Shown: positions 37,091-46,008, numbered from the stretch's first letter. The stretch: DNA of 64,000 bases from Verrucomicrobiales bacterium (GCA_016795385.1 JAEUHI010000046.1:124001-188000); one strand, 5' to 3'. Notes: generated from the letters alone by a model not told the origin. Made by a program: numbers and translations.

Positions 37091-39931
37091 ATGTTCCGCC
37101 GTCTGGTCGTCGTCTTTGCCCTCGCTTCCCTTCTCGTCGCCCATGCCCAGGATCATCTCGTGAGGGAGACCGAAGCGCTCTCGCCCGAGGAGGAACTCGC
37201 TTCTTTCACGGTGCCGGAGGGGTTTTCCATTTCCCTTTTTGCCGCCGAGCCGATGATCCACAAGCCGATCAATCTCGCGATCGACGGGCGGGGGCGCGTT
37301 TGGGTCTCTTCGACGGTCGAGTATCCCTATGCCGCGGAAAAGTCCCGCTGGTCCGATCCGCAGGGGACCCGGGTGAGCGGCAGCCGGGATGCCATCAAGA
37401 TCCTCGAAGACACAAATGGCGACGGACGCGCCGATCGGGTGACCGACTTTGCCGACGGCCTCAATATTCCGACCGGCGTGCTCCCCTGGCATCGGCCGGA
37501 GCATGCCGATGGTTGCATCGCCTGGAGCATCCCGAATCTCTGGTATTTCGCCGACACCGACGGGGATGGGAAGGCCGATCTCCGCGAAGTGCTCTTCGGT
37601 CCCCTCGGGTATGAAAAGGACACCCACGGCATGGTCTCGAGTCTGCGCCTCGGCGCCGATGGATGGGTCTATGCGACGCATGGTTTCAACAATACCAGCG
37701 TGATCCGCGCGAAGGACGGGAGCGAACTCGAGCTGCACTCGGGCAACGTCTTCCGCTTCCGTCCTGATGGATCGCGGGTCGAGATCTGGTCGCGGGGACA
37801 GGTGAATCCCTTCGGGCTCGCTTTCGACCGACGCGGCAATCTCTACAGCGCGGATTGCCACAGCGCCCCCGTCTACCAACTCATCCCCGGAGCGGTGTAT
37901 CCCAGCTTCGGCAAACCGCACGACGGGCTCGGCTTCGGACCGGCCATGATCGAACACACCCACGGCTCGACCGGCATCGCCGGGATCGTTTTCGTCGATC
38001 GGGGTGTCTGGGGCGCGGCATGGGAGGATCACGTCCTTATCGGCAATCCCGTGACCTCGCGGGTGAATCTCGATCGCATCCATTTCACCGGCACGACCCC
38101 TCGCGCGGAGGAAAAGCCCGATTTCATCACCAGCAGCGATCCATGGTTCCGGCCGGTCGATCTGCGGCTCTCCGATGACGGCGCTCTTTATGTTGCCGAT
38201 TTCTACAACCGCATCATCGGTCACTACGAGGTGCCCCTCGATCATCCGGGACGGGACCGCGAGCGCGGCCGGATCTGGCGCGTGGTGAAAACGGAAAGCG
38301 CTGGTGAAGGGGCCCCGTTTGCACCTCCCGGGGCTCCGGCGGATCCCGTCGGCGGTCTGGCTTCGACCGATCCTTGGGAACAGAGGCGCACCGCGGAGGC
38401 TTTGATCCTGAGTCCGATGGTGGAGGCGCTGCCCGCCCTGCGGCAGGCTCTCGCCTCGACCCCGGAAAACGATACCCATCTGCGACATGCCCTTCGCATC
38501 GCGACGAAAGAGTGTCTGTCCCAGCCCGGAGGCTTTTCGCGGATTGGAGAGACCGCCGATGCCGATCTCGCCCGGATCGCCCTCGCCGTGCCGACGGCTG
38601 AAAGTGCGGCTTGGTTGCTCGGGTTCGAGGCTGGTGAGAACTTGCCTGCTGACTGGGAAAGTTCCCGGCGTCGACATCTCTCGCGTCACGGCGATGATGC
38701 GACCCTTGCAGCGCTCATCGAGAAAGAGGGTGAGGCGAGGGCCGGAGATGCACCAGAGACCGCCGCAGCCGCCTATCTCGAGATCGCCGAGGCGGTGGAG
38801 GAGCGCCAAGGGATCATCCGGGATCCGGCATTGCTCGCTCTCCTCGGGAAGGTCGTGACGGCTTTGCTCAAGATCCGCGAGAGCACCGCTCCACCATCAT
38901 GGGAGATCAGCGAAGGAAAGGGAGGCTGGGAGACACAGCTCCGGAAGGGGCCGAATGGTCGTGAAATCACGGTGCTTTCCAGTTTGGTTCGTGGCGCGAA
39001 GGGAGCCGAACAACACACCGGCATCGTGAGATCGCGCGTTTTTACGATGCCGGAGCGCCTCACGCTCCTCATCTGCGGTCACCGTGGCAAGCCCGGCGAG
39101 GAGGACCATGATCGGAATTTCGTCCGGATCGTCGATGCCAAAGACGGGACCGATCTGGGGCGCGCCTTCGCCCCGCAGCAGGATCAAGCGGTCGGAGTCG
39201 AATGGCGTCTCCCCGAGATCGTGGGCCGGGCCGTGCGGCTGGAAGTGGTCGATGGGGACGCCGGTTCGTCCTACGCCTGGGTAGGGGTGGGGGAGATCAC
39301 GGGGACCTCCCTTCCCGTTGAGGAGTTTGCAAAGCATCAGGCAAATCACGATGCGCTCCGCCGTCTCGCGCGGCTGCTCAGCCCCACCGCCGCTGTCGAG
39401 CTGCGGGACCGGCTTCGTCCTTTTCTGCCGCCTCCACCGCCGGCCCCACCTTTCGAGATCACCGCCGAAGAGCGTGCCCGTCTCGATGCCCTCATCGCCG
39501 GGCGGGTCGAGTCTTTCGATCCCGCGAAGGTTGATTCCGGAAAAGGACGTGCTCTCTTCGCCACGCATTGCGCGACCTGCCATCGCATCGATGGAGAGGG
39601 CGGATTAATCGGTCCCCAGCTCGATGGAGTCGGCTCCCGCGGGCTCGCGAGGCTCGCCGAGGACATCCTCGACCCGAACCGCAACGTCGACGCCCATTTC
39701 CGGCTCACCGCCTTGAAGAAAGCCGATGGCAATATCGCCGCGGGATTTGTCGCGGGCGAGAGCGGCGAGATCCTGACCTTGCTCGACGCCTCCGGGCAGA
39801 CCCACCGTGTTTTGAAGAGCGAAATCGCCTCCCGGGAGGTTTCCGCCATCTCCCTGATGCCCGCGATCTTCGGCTACGTGCTGTCGCCGGAGGATTTCCG
39901 CGACCTCGTCGGCTGGATCATGGCTCCTTGA
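37091..39931 (+). CDS. PVC-type exported protein with haem-binding CxxCH site
   Basis: 946 residues with a signal peptide (MFRRLVVVFALASLLVAHAQ). The main part is a beta-propeller of the PVC-type (membrane-bound dehydrogenase-like, sorbosone-dehydrogenase-type) family: FTVPEGFSISLFAAEP at the start, DTNGDGRADRV and DTDGDGKADL (EF-hand-like calcium loops), SADCHSAP and ADFYNRIIGHYE. The C-terminus carries a cytochrome c site CATCH at 827-831, with downstream methionines as possible axial ligand. A periplasmic redox or sugar oxidation role fits the family; the substrate is unknown. First of three exported proteins in a row. Confidence 0.87.
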   Translation: MFRRLVVVFALASLLVAHAQDHLVRETEALSPEEELASFTVPEGFSISLFAAEPMIHKPINLAIDGRGRVWVSSTVEYPYAAEKSRWSDPQGTRVSGSRDAIKILEDTNGDGRADRVTDFADGLNIPTGVLPWHRPEHADGCIAWSIPNLWYFADTDGDGKADLREVLFGPLGYEKDTHGMVSSLRLGADGWVYATHGFNNTSVIRAKDGSELELHSGNVFRFRPDGSRVEIWSRGQVNPFGLAFDRRGNLYSADCHSAPVYQLIPGAVYPSFGKPHDGLGFGPAMIEHTHGSTGIAGIVFVDRGVWGAAWEDHVLIGNPVTSRVNLDRIHFTGTTPRAEEKPDFITSSDPWFRPVDLRLSDDGALYVADFYNRIIGHYEVPLDHPGRDRERGRIWRVVKTESAGEGAPFAPPGAPADPVGGLASTDPWEQRRTAEALILSPMVEALPALRQALASTPENDTHLRHALRIATKECLSQPGGFSRIGETADADLARIALAVPTAESAAWLLGFEAGENLPADWESSRRRHLSRHGDDATLAALIEKEGEARAGDAPETAAAAYLEIAEAVEERQGIIRDPALLALLGKVVTALLKIRESTAPPSWEISEGKGGWETQLRKGPNGREITVLSSLVRGAKGAEQHTGIVRSRVFTMPERLTLLICGHRGKPGEEDHDRNFVRIVDAKDGTDLGRAFAPQQDQAVGVEWRLPEIVGRAVRLEVVDGDAGSSYAWVGVGEITGTSLPVEEFAKHQANHDALRRLARLLSPTAAVELRDRLRPFLPPPPPAPPFEITAEERARLDALIAGRVESFDPAKVDSGKGRALFATHCATCHRIDGEGGLIGPQLDGVGSRGLARLAEDILDPNRNVDAHFRLTALKKADGNIAAGFVAGESGEILTLLDASGQTHRVLKSEIASREVSAISLMPAIFGYVLSPEDFRDLVGWIMAP

Positions 39932-39942
39932 GGCGGTCTCAC

Positions 39943-39969
39943 GCGGCGCATCACCGTGATGCGATCCGC
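39943..39969 (+). terminator. Hairpin after the PVC haem protein gene
   Basis: CGCATCA (39947-39953), loop CCG, TGATGCG (39957-39963). The stem is extended by GCGG/CCGC (39943-39946 with 39966-39969) across a two-base bulge. Then TGAGATTTT. The stop codon is at 39929-39931. Confidence 0.5.
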
Positions 39970-40032
39970 TGAGATTTTGCTGTGCACTTCCGGCCGTCGG
40001 CGTTACACCATTGCCATCCGCCAAGTCTCTTC

Positions 40033-41622
40033 ATGAAATCCGCCCGTTTCCTGCCCTTGCTGAGCGCCTCCCTCTTCGGGACCACTCTTGTCGCCATCCT
40101 GTCCCTGCCCGTCGCGCAGGAAAAGCCCGCTCCGAAGCAGCAGGAGAAAGCGGTGAGCCACGATGAATTCATCCCGCTCTTCGACGGGGCGACCCTCGCG
40201 GGTTGGGAAGGCGATCCGGCGCTCTGGCGGGTCGAGGACGGGGCCATCACCGGCGAAACGACCGCGACGACGGAGTTGAAACACAATTCCTTCCTCAAAT
40301 GGACCGCGGGGGAATTGGATGATTTCGAACTCGTCGCCGAATACCGGATCTTCGGAGGCAACTCCGGCATCCAGGTCCGCAGCTTCGATCTTGAGAAACC
40401 GCACGCCGTGGGCGGATACCAGGCCGACATCGACGCCGCCGGACAGTGGGCGGGGACGAATTACGGCGAAGCCTTCCGCGGGGTCCTTGCGAAGCGGGGC
40501 GAAAAGACCGTCATCAACGAAGACGGCAAGCCCGAGATCACCGGCAGCCTCGGGGATTCCGCCGAGCTCGCCCAGGTCATCAAGAAAGAGGAGTGGAACA
40601 CCTACCACATCGTCGCCCAAGGCCACAAGATCGTCTGCGAGATCAACGGCACCGTCATGTCCGAGATCACCGACAATGACACCGACACGCGCCGCCGCGC
40701 CGGACTCCTCGCCCTGCAGATCCACACCGGTCCGCCGATGAAGGTGCAGTTCCGCAACATCCGGCTCAAGCGGCTGCCGCTCGGCGACGTGAAAAAGGTC
40801 GTCTACGTCGCCGGTCGTCCCAGCCACCCGCCTCGGATGCACGAACACAACGCCGGCGCCCTCATGGCCAAACGGCTGCTGAACACGCATCACGGCGACA
40901 AAGTCCACGTCACCACCTACCACAACGGTTGGCCGTCCGACCTCAGTGCCTTCCAGAATGCCGATGCCCTCGTCATCCAGTCCGATGGCGGAGCCGGGCA
41001 CTCGGCCTACTGGCACCTCCGTCAAATCGACTACCTTCGCGAGCGCGGCGTCGGCGTCGGGATGGTCCACTACGCCGTCGAGATGACCCCCGGCGAGACC
41101 AACGATACCCTCATCGCCGCGACCGGTGGCGCCTTCGAAATCAACTACTCCGTCAATCCGCATTGGGACGGTGAGTTCGCCAAAATGCCCGAACATCCCG
41201 TCGCACGCGGAGTGAAGCCTTTCACGATCCGGGACGAATGGTACTTCAACATGCGTTTCAAGAAGGATATGGAAGGCGTCACGCCCATCCTCTCCGCCGT
41301 GCCGCCGCAGGAGACGATGTCACGTCCCGACGGAAACCACTCCGGTAATCCCGAAGTGAGAAAAATGGTCGAGGAGAAGATGCCACAGCACGTCTGCTGG
41401 GTCGTCGAGCGTCCCGATGGCGGGCGTGGCTTCGGCTTCACGGGGCTCCACTTCCACGACAACTGGGCGCACGACGATTTCCGCAAGACCGTGCTCAACG
41501 CGATCTGCTGGATCGCCGGAGCCGAGATCCCGGCCGAAGGCATTGTCACCCCGACTCCCACGCAGGAAGAACTCGACGCCAACCTCGATCCCAAGGCCCC
41601 GCCGAAGCCGAAGGCGAAGTGA
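40033..41622 (+). CDS. DUF1080 (3-keto-disaccharide hydrolase)-ThuA fusion, exported
   Basis: 529 residues from the ATG at 40033, giving a signal-like N-terminus (SARFLPLLSASLFGTTLVAI). Residues about 45-255 are DUF1080 (LFDGATLAGWEG, RVEDGAITGET, FELVAEYRIFGGNSGIQVRS, EWNTYHIVAQG, GLLALQIHTGPP, FRNIRLKRL), a concanavalin-like fold now linked to 3-keto-glycoside hydrolysis. Residues about 260-510 are a ThuA-like domain (VVYVAGRPSHPP, DGGAGHSAYWHL, GVGMVHYAVEM). The C-terminus is Pro/Lys-rich. A role in periplasmic processing of oxidised sugars is inferred, consistent with the redox protein upstream. Confidence 0.85.
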   Translation: MKSARFLPLLSASLFGTTLVAILSLPVAQEKPAPKQQEKAVSHDEFIPLFDGATLAGWEGDPALWRVEDGAITGETTATTELKHNSFLKWTAGELDDFELVAEYRIFGGNSGIQVRSFDLEKPHAVGGYQADIDAAGQWAGTNYGEAFRGVLAKRGEKTVINEDGKPEITGSLGDSAELAQVIKKEEWNTYHIVAQGHKIVCEINGTVMSEITDNDTDTRRRAGLLALQIHTGPPMKVQFRNIRLKRLPLGDVKKVVYVAGRPSHPPRMHEHNAGALMAKRLLNTHHGDKVHVTTYHNGWPSDLSAFQNADALVIQSDGGAGHSAYWHLRQIDYLRERGVGVGMVHYAVEMTPGETNDTLIAATGGAFEINYSVNPHWDGEFAKMPEHPVARGVKPFTIRDEWYFNMRFKKDMEGVTPILSAVPPQETMSRPDGNHSGNPEVRKMVEEKMPQHVCWVVERPDGGRGFGFTGLHFHDNWAHDDFRKTVLNAICWIAGAEIPAEGIVTPTPTQEELDANLDPKAPPKPKAK

Positions 41623-41631
41623 AAAGCAGAA

Positions 41632-41650
41632 GCGGGTCCCGCCGTTTTTT
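41632..41650 (+). terminator. Weak hairpin with six-T run after the DUF1080-ThuA gene
   Basis: GCGGGTCCCGC (41632-41642) followed by CG and TTTTTT (41645-41650). The T-run is good, but the palindrome leaves almost no loop, so the real stem is short. A much stronger hairpin follows at 41668. Confidence 0.35.
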
Positions 41651-41667
41651 GCATCCCTAGCGCGACC

Positions 41668-41698
41668 CCGCCAGACAGCGTCCTCGACGCTCTGGCGG
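41668..41698 (+). promoter_or_regulatory. Strong hairpin immediately before the DUF1080-hydrolase start
   Basis: CCGCCAG (41668-41674), a two-base bulge AC, AGCGTC (41677-41682), loop CTC, GACGCT (41686-41691), CTGGCGG (41692-41698): thirteen perfect pairs. It ends eleven bases before the ATG at 41710, so it covers the place where a ribosome would bind. It has no T-run. Either a second-part terminator or a control of translation. Confidence 0.5.
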
Positions 41699-41709
41699 AA
41701 ATCGCTACG

Positions 41710-43329
41710 ATGCCACGCATGAACTCCCGCTTGTTTGGCTCTCTCGCCGCCGTCATCCTGCTTGCCGCCACCTTTTCCCATGCCGATGAACCCGCTCCGC
41801 CGAAGGGCTTCCGGGCGATCTTCAACGGCAAGGATCTCACGGGCTGGTACGGGTGGAATCCCCACACCTCGGCCAAGCTCGAAGGCGAAAAGCTCGCCGC
41901 GAACCTGAAAGAACAGCGCGCCGATTTCGCGAACCACTGGCGCGTCGAGAACGGCGAGCTGGTCAACAGCGGCACCGGTCCCTACGCGACGACGGAGGAG
42001 GAATTCGGCGACTTCGAACTGCACATCGAATACAAGACCGTCGCCGGAGCCGACAGCGGGATCTACCTCCGCGGCATGCCCCAGGTGCAGATCTGGGACA
42101 TGAACCAGGTCTTCGACCCCGCCAAACCCGACCGCCGTCCCCACCTCGGATCCGGCGGGCTTTTCAACAACACACCCAAGACTCTCGGGCGTGATCCCAT
42201 CGCGAAGATGGACAAGCCCTTCGGCCAATGGAACAGCTTCAAGATCAAACAAATCGGCGCCCGCACCTGGGTGACCCTGAATGGCCGGGTCGTCGTCGAG
42301 GGAGCGGATTTTGAGAGTTACCCCGACAAAACGCAACCCTTTCCAGCCAAGGGACCCTTGATGCTGCAGACCCACGGCGGCGAAATCCGCTGGCGCAATC
42401 TCTACGTCAGGGAAATCGGTGAGAAGGAAGCCCAGGCTTTCCTCGCGGCCAATCCCGTGCTACCGGATCCCACCCATTACGACGTGGCCTACGGACCGCA
42501 TCCCAAACAGGTGATGCACGTGTGGAAAGCCAAATCTGACAAGCCGACTCCGGTCTTGCTCTTCATCCACGGCGGCGGTTGGTCGGGCGGGGCACGGCTC
42601 AGCGGGCTGATTCCCTTGCTGAATCCCCTCCTCGAAAAAGGCATCTCCGTCGCCTCGGTGGAGTATCGATTCATCGCCGAAGCGACCGCCGATGGCATCG
42701 TGCCTCCGGTGAAGGGACCCCTCACCGACGCGGCGCGCGCCCTCCAGTTCCTCCGCAGCAAGGCGGGCGAGTGGGGACTCGACAAAACGAAGATCGGCGC
42801 CAGCGGCGGATCGGCCGGGGCCTGCACCTCACTCTGGCTCGCCTTTAACGATGATCTCGCCGATCCGATGAGCGAGGATCCCGTCGCCCGCGAGTCGAGC
42901 CGGCTTTCCTTTGCCGCCGTCTCCGGTGCCCAGACCACCCTTGATCCGGCGCAGATGAAGGAATGGACGCCGAACAGCCGGTATGGAGGTCATGCCTTCG
43001 GCTTCACCGGCGACCCGGGCAAAAAGATCACCCAATTCGACGAGTTCCTCGCCAAACGTGAGACCATTCTCCCCTGGATCGCCGAGTATTCGCCTTACGC
43101 GCTCGTCTCGAAGGATGATCCGCCGGTCTATCTTTATTACGGCGCCCCTCCGGCGCTCGGGAAAGAAGAGAAGGATCCAACCCACAGCGCGAACTTCGGT
43201 CTGAAGCTGCAGGAACATTGCGAGGCGAACGGAGTGAAGTGCGAGTTCTCTTACCCCGGCGCCGAGGGAGTCACGCCGACCGTTCTGGAGTATCTCCTCA
43301 AAGCCTTCGGCGTCGCCGAAGGAGAATGA
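41710..43329 (+). CDS. DUF1080-alpha/beta-hydrolase fusion, exported
   Basis: 539 residues; the signal peptide follows either ATG 41710 or ATG 41719 (NSRLFGSLAAVILLAATFSHA). Residues about 32-235 are DUF1080 (AIFNGKDLTGWYGWN, HWRVENGELVNSG, FELHIEYKTVAGADSGIYLRG, RWRNLYVREIG). Residues about 265-535 are an alpha/beta hydrolase of the BD-FAE/HSL type: FIHGGGWSGG for the oxyanion hole, GASGGSAGAC with the nucleophile Ser, PVYLYYGAPP and a late acid/His region. So two carbohydrate-active domains are joined, possibly de-esterifying and cleaving the same sugar. The specific substrate is not known. Confidence 0.85.
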   Translation: MPRMNSRLFGSLAAVILLAATFSHADEPAPPKGFRAIFNGKDLTGWYGWNPHTSAKLEGEKLAANLKEQRADFANHWRVENGELVNSGTGPYATTEEEFGDFELHIEYKTVAGADSGIYLRGMPQVQIWDMNQVFDPAKPDRRPHLGSGGLFNNTPKTLGRDPIAKMDKPFGQWNSFKIKQIGARTWVTLNGRVVVEGADFESYPDKTQPFPAKGPLMLQTHGGEIRWRNLYVREIGEKEAQAFLAANPVLPDPTHYDVAYGPHPKQVMHVWKAKSDKPTPVLLFIHGGGWSGGARLSGLIPLLNPLLEKGISVASVEYRFIAEATADGIVPPVKGPLTDAARALQFLRSKAGEWGLDKTKIGASGGSAGACTSLWLAFNDDLADPMSEDPVARESSRLSFAAVSGAQTTLDPAQMKEWTPNSRYGGHAFGFTGDPGKKITQFDEFLAKRETILPWIAEYSPYALVSKDDPPVYLYYGAPPALGKEEKDPTHSANFGLKLQEHCEANGVKCEFSYPGAEGVTPTVLEYLLKAFGVAEGE

Positions 43330-43387
43330 TGCAGGACGGAATGGCATTCCGCCCATTCTCCAGCCCGGAAGTACCGCCGCTTTCGCG

Positions 43388-43420
43388 TTGACAAGGGCGA
43401 AGGGTGGACGGATGGAATCT
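43388..43420 (+). promoter_or_regulatory. Candidate promoter before the hydrolase/acyltransferase unit
   Basis: Perfect TTGACA (43388-43393) within GTTGACAAGGG. The best -10-like word is weak (TGGAAT at 43413-43418, 19-base spacing). The same 11-base -35 context recurs before the DinG-type gene at 47229. Confidence 0.3.
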
Positions 43421-43476
43421 GCGATTTCGCCGACCCAAGAGGGTATGGCGTCCGACCGCACCCTGTTGACCCTGTA

Positions 43477-44037
43477 ATGAAGAAACCGCTCCTGTCCCTG
43501 CTTGCTTTTCTCACACTCGCTGCCGCCGTGCCCGCCTCCGCCGAAGAGGTTTACTTTTTCCGGGGCGGCTTCGACATCTTTTCGACGGGGATGAACCAGA
43601 TGGCCAGTGAGCTTCGGGCGAAAAAGATCAAGGCGACCTCGCAGAGTTTCATGTCGTGGCAGTCGATCGCGAACGATATCGTGAAGCGCTCGAAGGAGAA
43701 GAAGGTCTCTTACCCCATCATCGTCCTCGGGCATTCCTTTGGAGCCGATGCGGTGACGGAGTTCGCGAATTTCCTCGGACAGAACGGGATCAGCACCGAA
43801 TTGGTGATCGCCTTCGACGCGACCGGGCAGCGCACCCTCACCAAAGGGGCGAAGAAAGTGATCAACTACCGCTCGTCCCACATCGGCCCCTTCGTGAAAG
43901 GCCCCGGCTTCCGTGGCACCCTGTCGCACGTCGATGTTTCGAAGTATGGCGCGAACCACTTCACGATCGAGCAGGTCAAAGAGGTGCAGGCTCTCGCGAT
44001 GAAGGAAGTGCTCGCCAAGGTGGGCCGCCGCCGCTGA
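43477..44037 (+). CDS. Exported alpha/beta-hydrolase (thioesterase/lipase-like)
   Basis: 186 residues, with the signal peptide MKKPLLSLLAFLTLAAAVPASA. The serine-hydrolase elbow GHSFGAD puts the nucleophile at S87; D114 (IAFDATG) and H161 (GANHFTIEQ) complete a plausible triad. Small size without a lid resembles lipase or thioesterase folds of PE-PPE/thioesterase type. Substrate unknown. It heads a unit of three genes: the acyltransferase starts 24 bases after it and overlaps the methyltransferase. Shares the word ACCCTGTTGA (43460-43469) with the leader of the polyketide synthase. Confidence 0.7.
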   Translation: MKKPLLSLLAFLTLAAAVPASAEEVYFFRGGFDIFSTGMNQMASELRAKKIKATSQSFMSWQSIANDIVKRSKEKKVSYPIIVLGHSFGADAVTEFANFLGQNGISTELVIAFDATGQRTLTKGAKKVINYRSSHIGPFVKGPGFRGTLSHVDVSKYGANHFTIEQVKEVQALAMKEVLAKVGRRR

Positions 44038-44061
44038 GTCGGGGATCCGCGCACCCGGGAC

Positions 44062-45396
44062 ATGTCATTGGCCGGCCCATCGACCCCGACCGCGGGACCG
44101 GGGCCGGTCTCCGGGAAGCTGAATGAATTCCAGCGGACCATGCTCCAATGGAGTGGTCTGCACCCCTATAACGCGGTCCACGTCGCCCGTGTCACCTCGG
44201 TGATCGAGCCGGAAGGTTTCGCGAGGGCGACCGCCCATGTGCTCGCCGCCGCCGGCCTCACGAATTATTCGGTGTGGGAAAAGGGCGGACGTTACCGCTA
44301 CGAGGGTGGTCAGGTCGAGGTGACGCCGGTCCTCATCGATGGGGGCGAGGATCCGGTGGCGATCGTGCATCGCGAGATGGCCCGGCAATTGGACGAGCCC
44401 TTTCCGCGGGACAAGGTCTTTCAACCTTTCCGGTGGTTCCTGGTCCGGGGAGTGGGCGAGACCTTTGTCGGGATCGCTTACTTCCACGTCGTCGCCGATG
44501 CCGAGGCGATCGGCCGGCTCCTGCGTGAGGTGATCACGGCGGCTTTTGATGAATCGCCTTTGCCGCTACGGGATCCTTCGCTCGCTGAACGGCGCAGCTC
44601 GCGGGTGCCGACGGGTGGGCCGATCGGGCTGCTGCGTCGGACGGCGGCGGCTTACGGCAAATTCCAGCGGATGCGGCAGAGCTTCCGTTCTCCGGATTGT
44701 CCGGTGAACCGGTTTGGCAATGAGTGGTTCGGCCGATCCCTCGATGCGGAGGAGACCGCGGCGGTGCTCTCGCTCGCGAAGCAACAAGGCGCGACGGTGA
44801 ACGATCTTTGTCTCGCGGCCGTTCTTCAGGCGGTCATCCCTGCGGCGATGTGGCGTTTTGAAAAGAAGCGGCAGCATCTCTCGGCGGGCTGCGTCGTGAA
44901 CCTGCGGCGCGACCTCCCCGAGGCGCGTCGGCGGGATTTTGGGCTGTTTCTCGGGTCCTTCTCCGTGACGCATCCGGTGCCGGTGACGGTGCGGCTCGAG
45001 GAGTTGGTCGCCAGCGTCCACGCCCAGGCCGAGGAGGTGAAGCGGGCCAAACTCTACCTCGCCTCGCGGCTGGAGTTCCGCATGAACCGCTTTCTCTTTG
45101 CGAGGCAGCCTCTCGAAAAACAGCGCAATTTTTACCGGAAGGCCTATCCGGTGTGGGGTAGCATCACCAATTTCAAGATGGACGGATTTCAGATCGGAGA
45201 GAAGGCTCGGGTCGCCGACTACTATCGCGCGGTCTCGGCGGGACCGGCGCTGCCGTTCGTGATCGGGGTGACCGGATTCGACGGACGCCTCCAGTTCGGC
45301 TTCACCTACCGCCCCGACGTCATCCAGGGCGACATCGTCCGCGGCATTGCGGACCGCTTTTTACAAATTCTCACCGGAAAGGAACCCACGGCATGA
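44062..45396 (+). CDS. Condensation-domain-fold acyltransferase
   Basis: 444 residues of the CoA-dependent acyltransferase / NRPS condensation superfamily. The active-site motif HxxxD appears as FHVVADAEAIG (H142, D146) after the GIAYFH strand. Second-half markers are the VNDLCLAAVLQAV helix, AGCVVNLRRDLPE, and DFGLFLGSFSVTHPV, comparable to the DFGxG structural motif. No carrier or adenylation domain is attached. Such stand-alone enzymes (PapA-, wax-ester- and alcohol-acyltransferase-like) move an acyl group to an alcohol or amine. Product is unknown. Its stop overlaps the next gene by ATGA coupling. Confidence 0.75.
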   Translation: MSLAGPSTPTAGPGPVSGKLNEFQRTMLQWSGLHPYNAVHVARVTSVIEPEGFARATAHVLAAAGLTNYSVWEKGGRYRYEGGQVEVTPVLIDGGEDPVAIVHREMARQLDEPFPRDKVFQPFRWFLVRGVGETFVGIAYFHVVADAEAIGRLLREVITAAFDESPLPLRDPSLAERRSSRVPTGGPIGLLRRTAAAYGKFQRMRQSFRSPDCPVNRFGNEWFGRSLDAEETAAVLSLAKQQGATVNDLCLAAVLQAVIPAAMWRFEKKRQHLSAGCVVNLRRDLPEARRRDFGLFLGSFSVTHPVPVTVRLEELVASVHAQAEEVKRAKLYLASRLEFRMNRFLFARQPLEKQRNFYRKAYPVWGSITNFKMDGFQIGEKARVADYYRAVSAGPALPFVIGVTGFDGRLQFGFTYRPDVIQGDIVRGIADRFLQILTGKEPTA

Positions 45397-46001
45397 ACGA
45401 AGAATTTCTCTGGCAGCGGATCGTGGTGGCTTTGTCAGGGCTCGTCTATTGGGGCGGCGTCGTGATCCAGGCCCGCCGCGTCCGCAAGAAGATCGGCCGC
45501 ACCCCGAACCTGAAACCCAAAGGCACGAAGGAGCGCCTCCTCTGGGTCGGCTGGACGCTCGTCATCCTTTGTTGGATCCTCCAACCCCTCTGGGTGCGGG
45601 GCACCGGATCATGGTACGGCGTGCAGGCGTCGCTCGTCCATCCCGCCGCTTGGGTCGCGGGTGTGATCCTCATCGTGCTCGGCTATGCCGCGACCCTCTG
45701 GTGCTATGCAGCGATGGGCGCGGCCTGGCGGATCGGGATCGATGAGAAGGGCACCTCGAAGCTGGTGCAAGTCGGGCCGTATCGCCGCATCCGGCATCCC
45801 ATCTATGGATTCCAGATGACGATGTTGATCGGGGCGGCGCTGTTGCTGCCGACCTGGATTTCCTTCGCGATCCTCGTGATCCACTACGTCTGTGCAACCA
45901 TCAAGGCGGTCGATGAAGAGCGGCACCTCACCGGGGTCTTCGGCGCGGAGTATCGCGATTTCATGAAACGCACCGGCCGTTTCCTGCCGGGGCGGGGGTG
46001 A
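45393..46001 (+). CDS. ICMT/PEMT-family membrane methyltransferase
   Basis: 202 residues with about five membrane segments. The C-terminal signature GPYRRIRHPIYGF and EERHLTGVFGAEYRDFMKRTGRFLP is that of the isoprenylcysteine carboxyl methyltransferase / phospholipid methyltransferase family, which binds SAM between the last helices. Bacterial members methylate carboxyls or lipids of varied substrates; the target here is unknown. Overlaps the acyltransferase stop by four bases (ATGA), preceded by a good GGAAAGGA ribosome site. Co-expression with the acyltransferase is therefore firm. Confidence 0.82.
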   Translation: MNEEFLWQRIVVALSGLVYWGGVVIQARRVRKKIGRTPNLKPKGTKERLLWVGWTLVILCWILQPLWVRGTGSWYGVQASLVHPAAWVAGVILIVLGYAATLWCYAAMGAAWRIGIDEKGTSKLVQVGPYRRIRHPIYGFQMTMLIGAALLLPTWISFAILVIHYVCATIKAVDEERHLTGVFGAEYRDFMKRTGRFLPGRG

Positions 46002-46008
46002 GCGGGCC

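Noticed and set aside
39947-39963. Hairpin at 39947-39963 as a regulatory RNA
   Set aside because: Position just after the stop codon and stem-loop size fit an ordinary terminator better.
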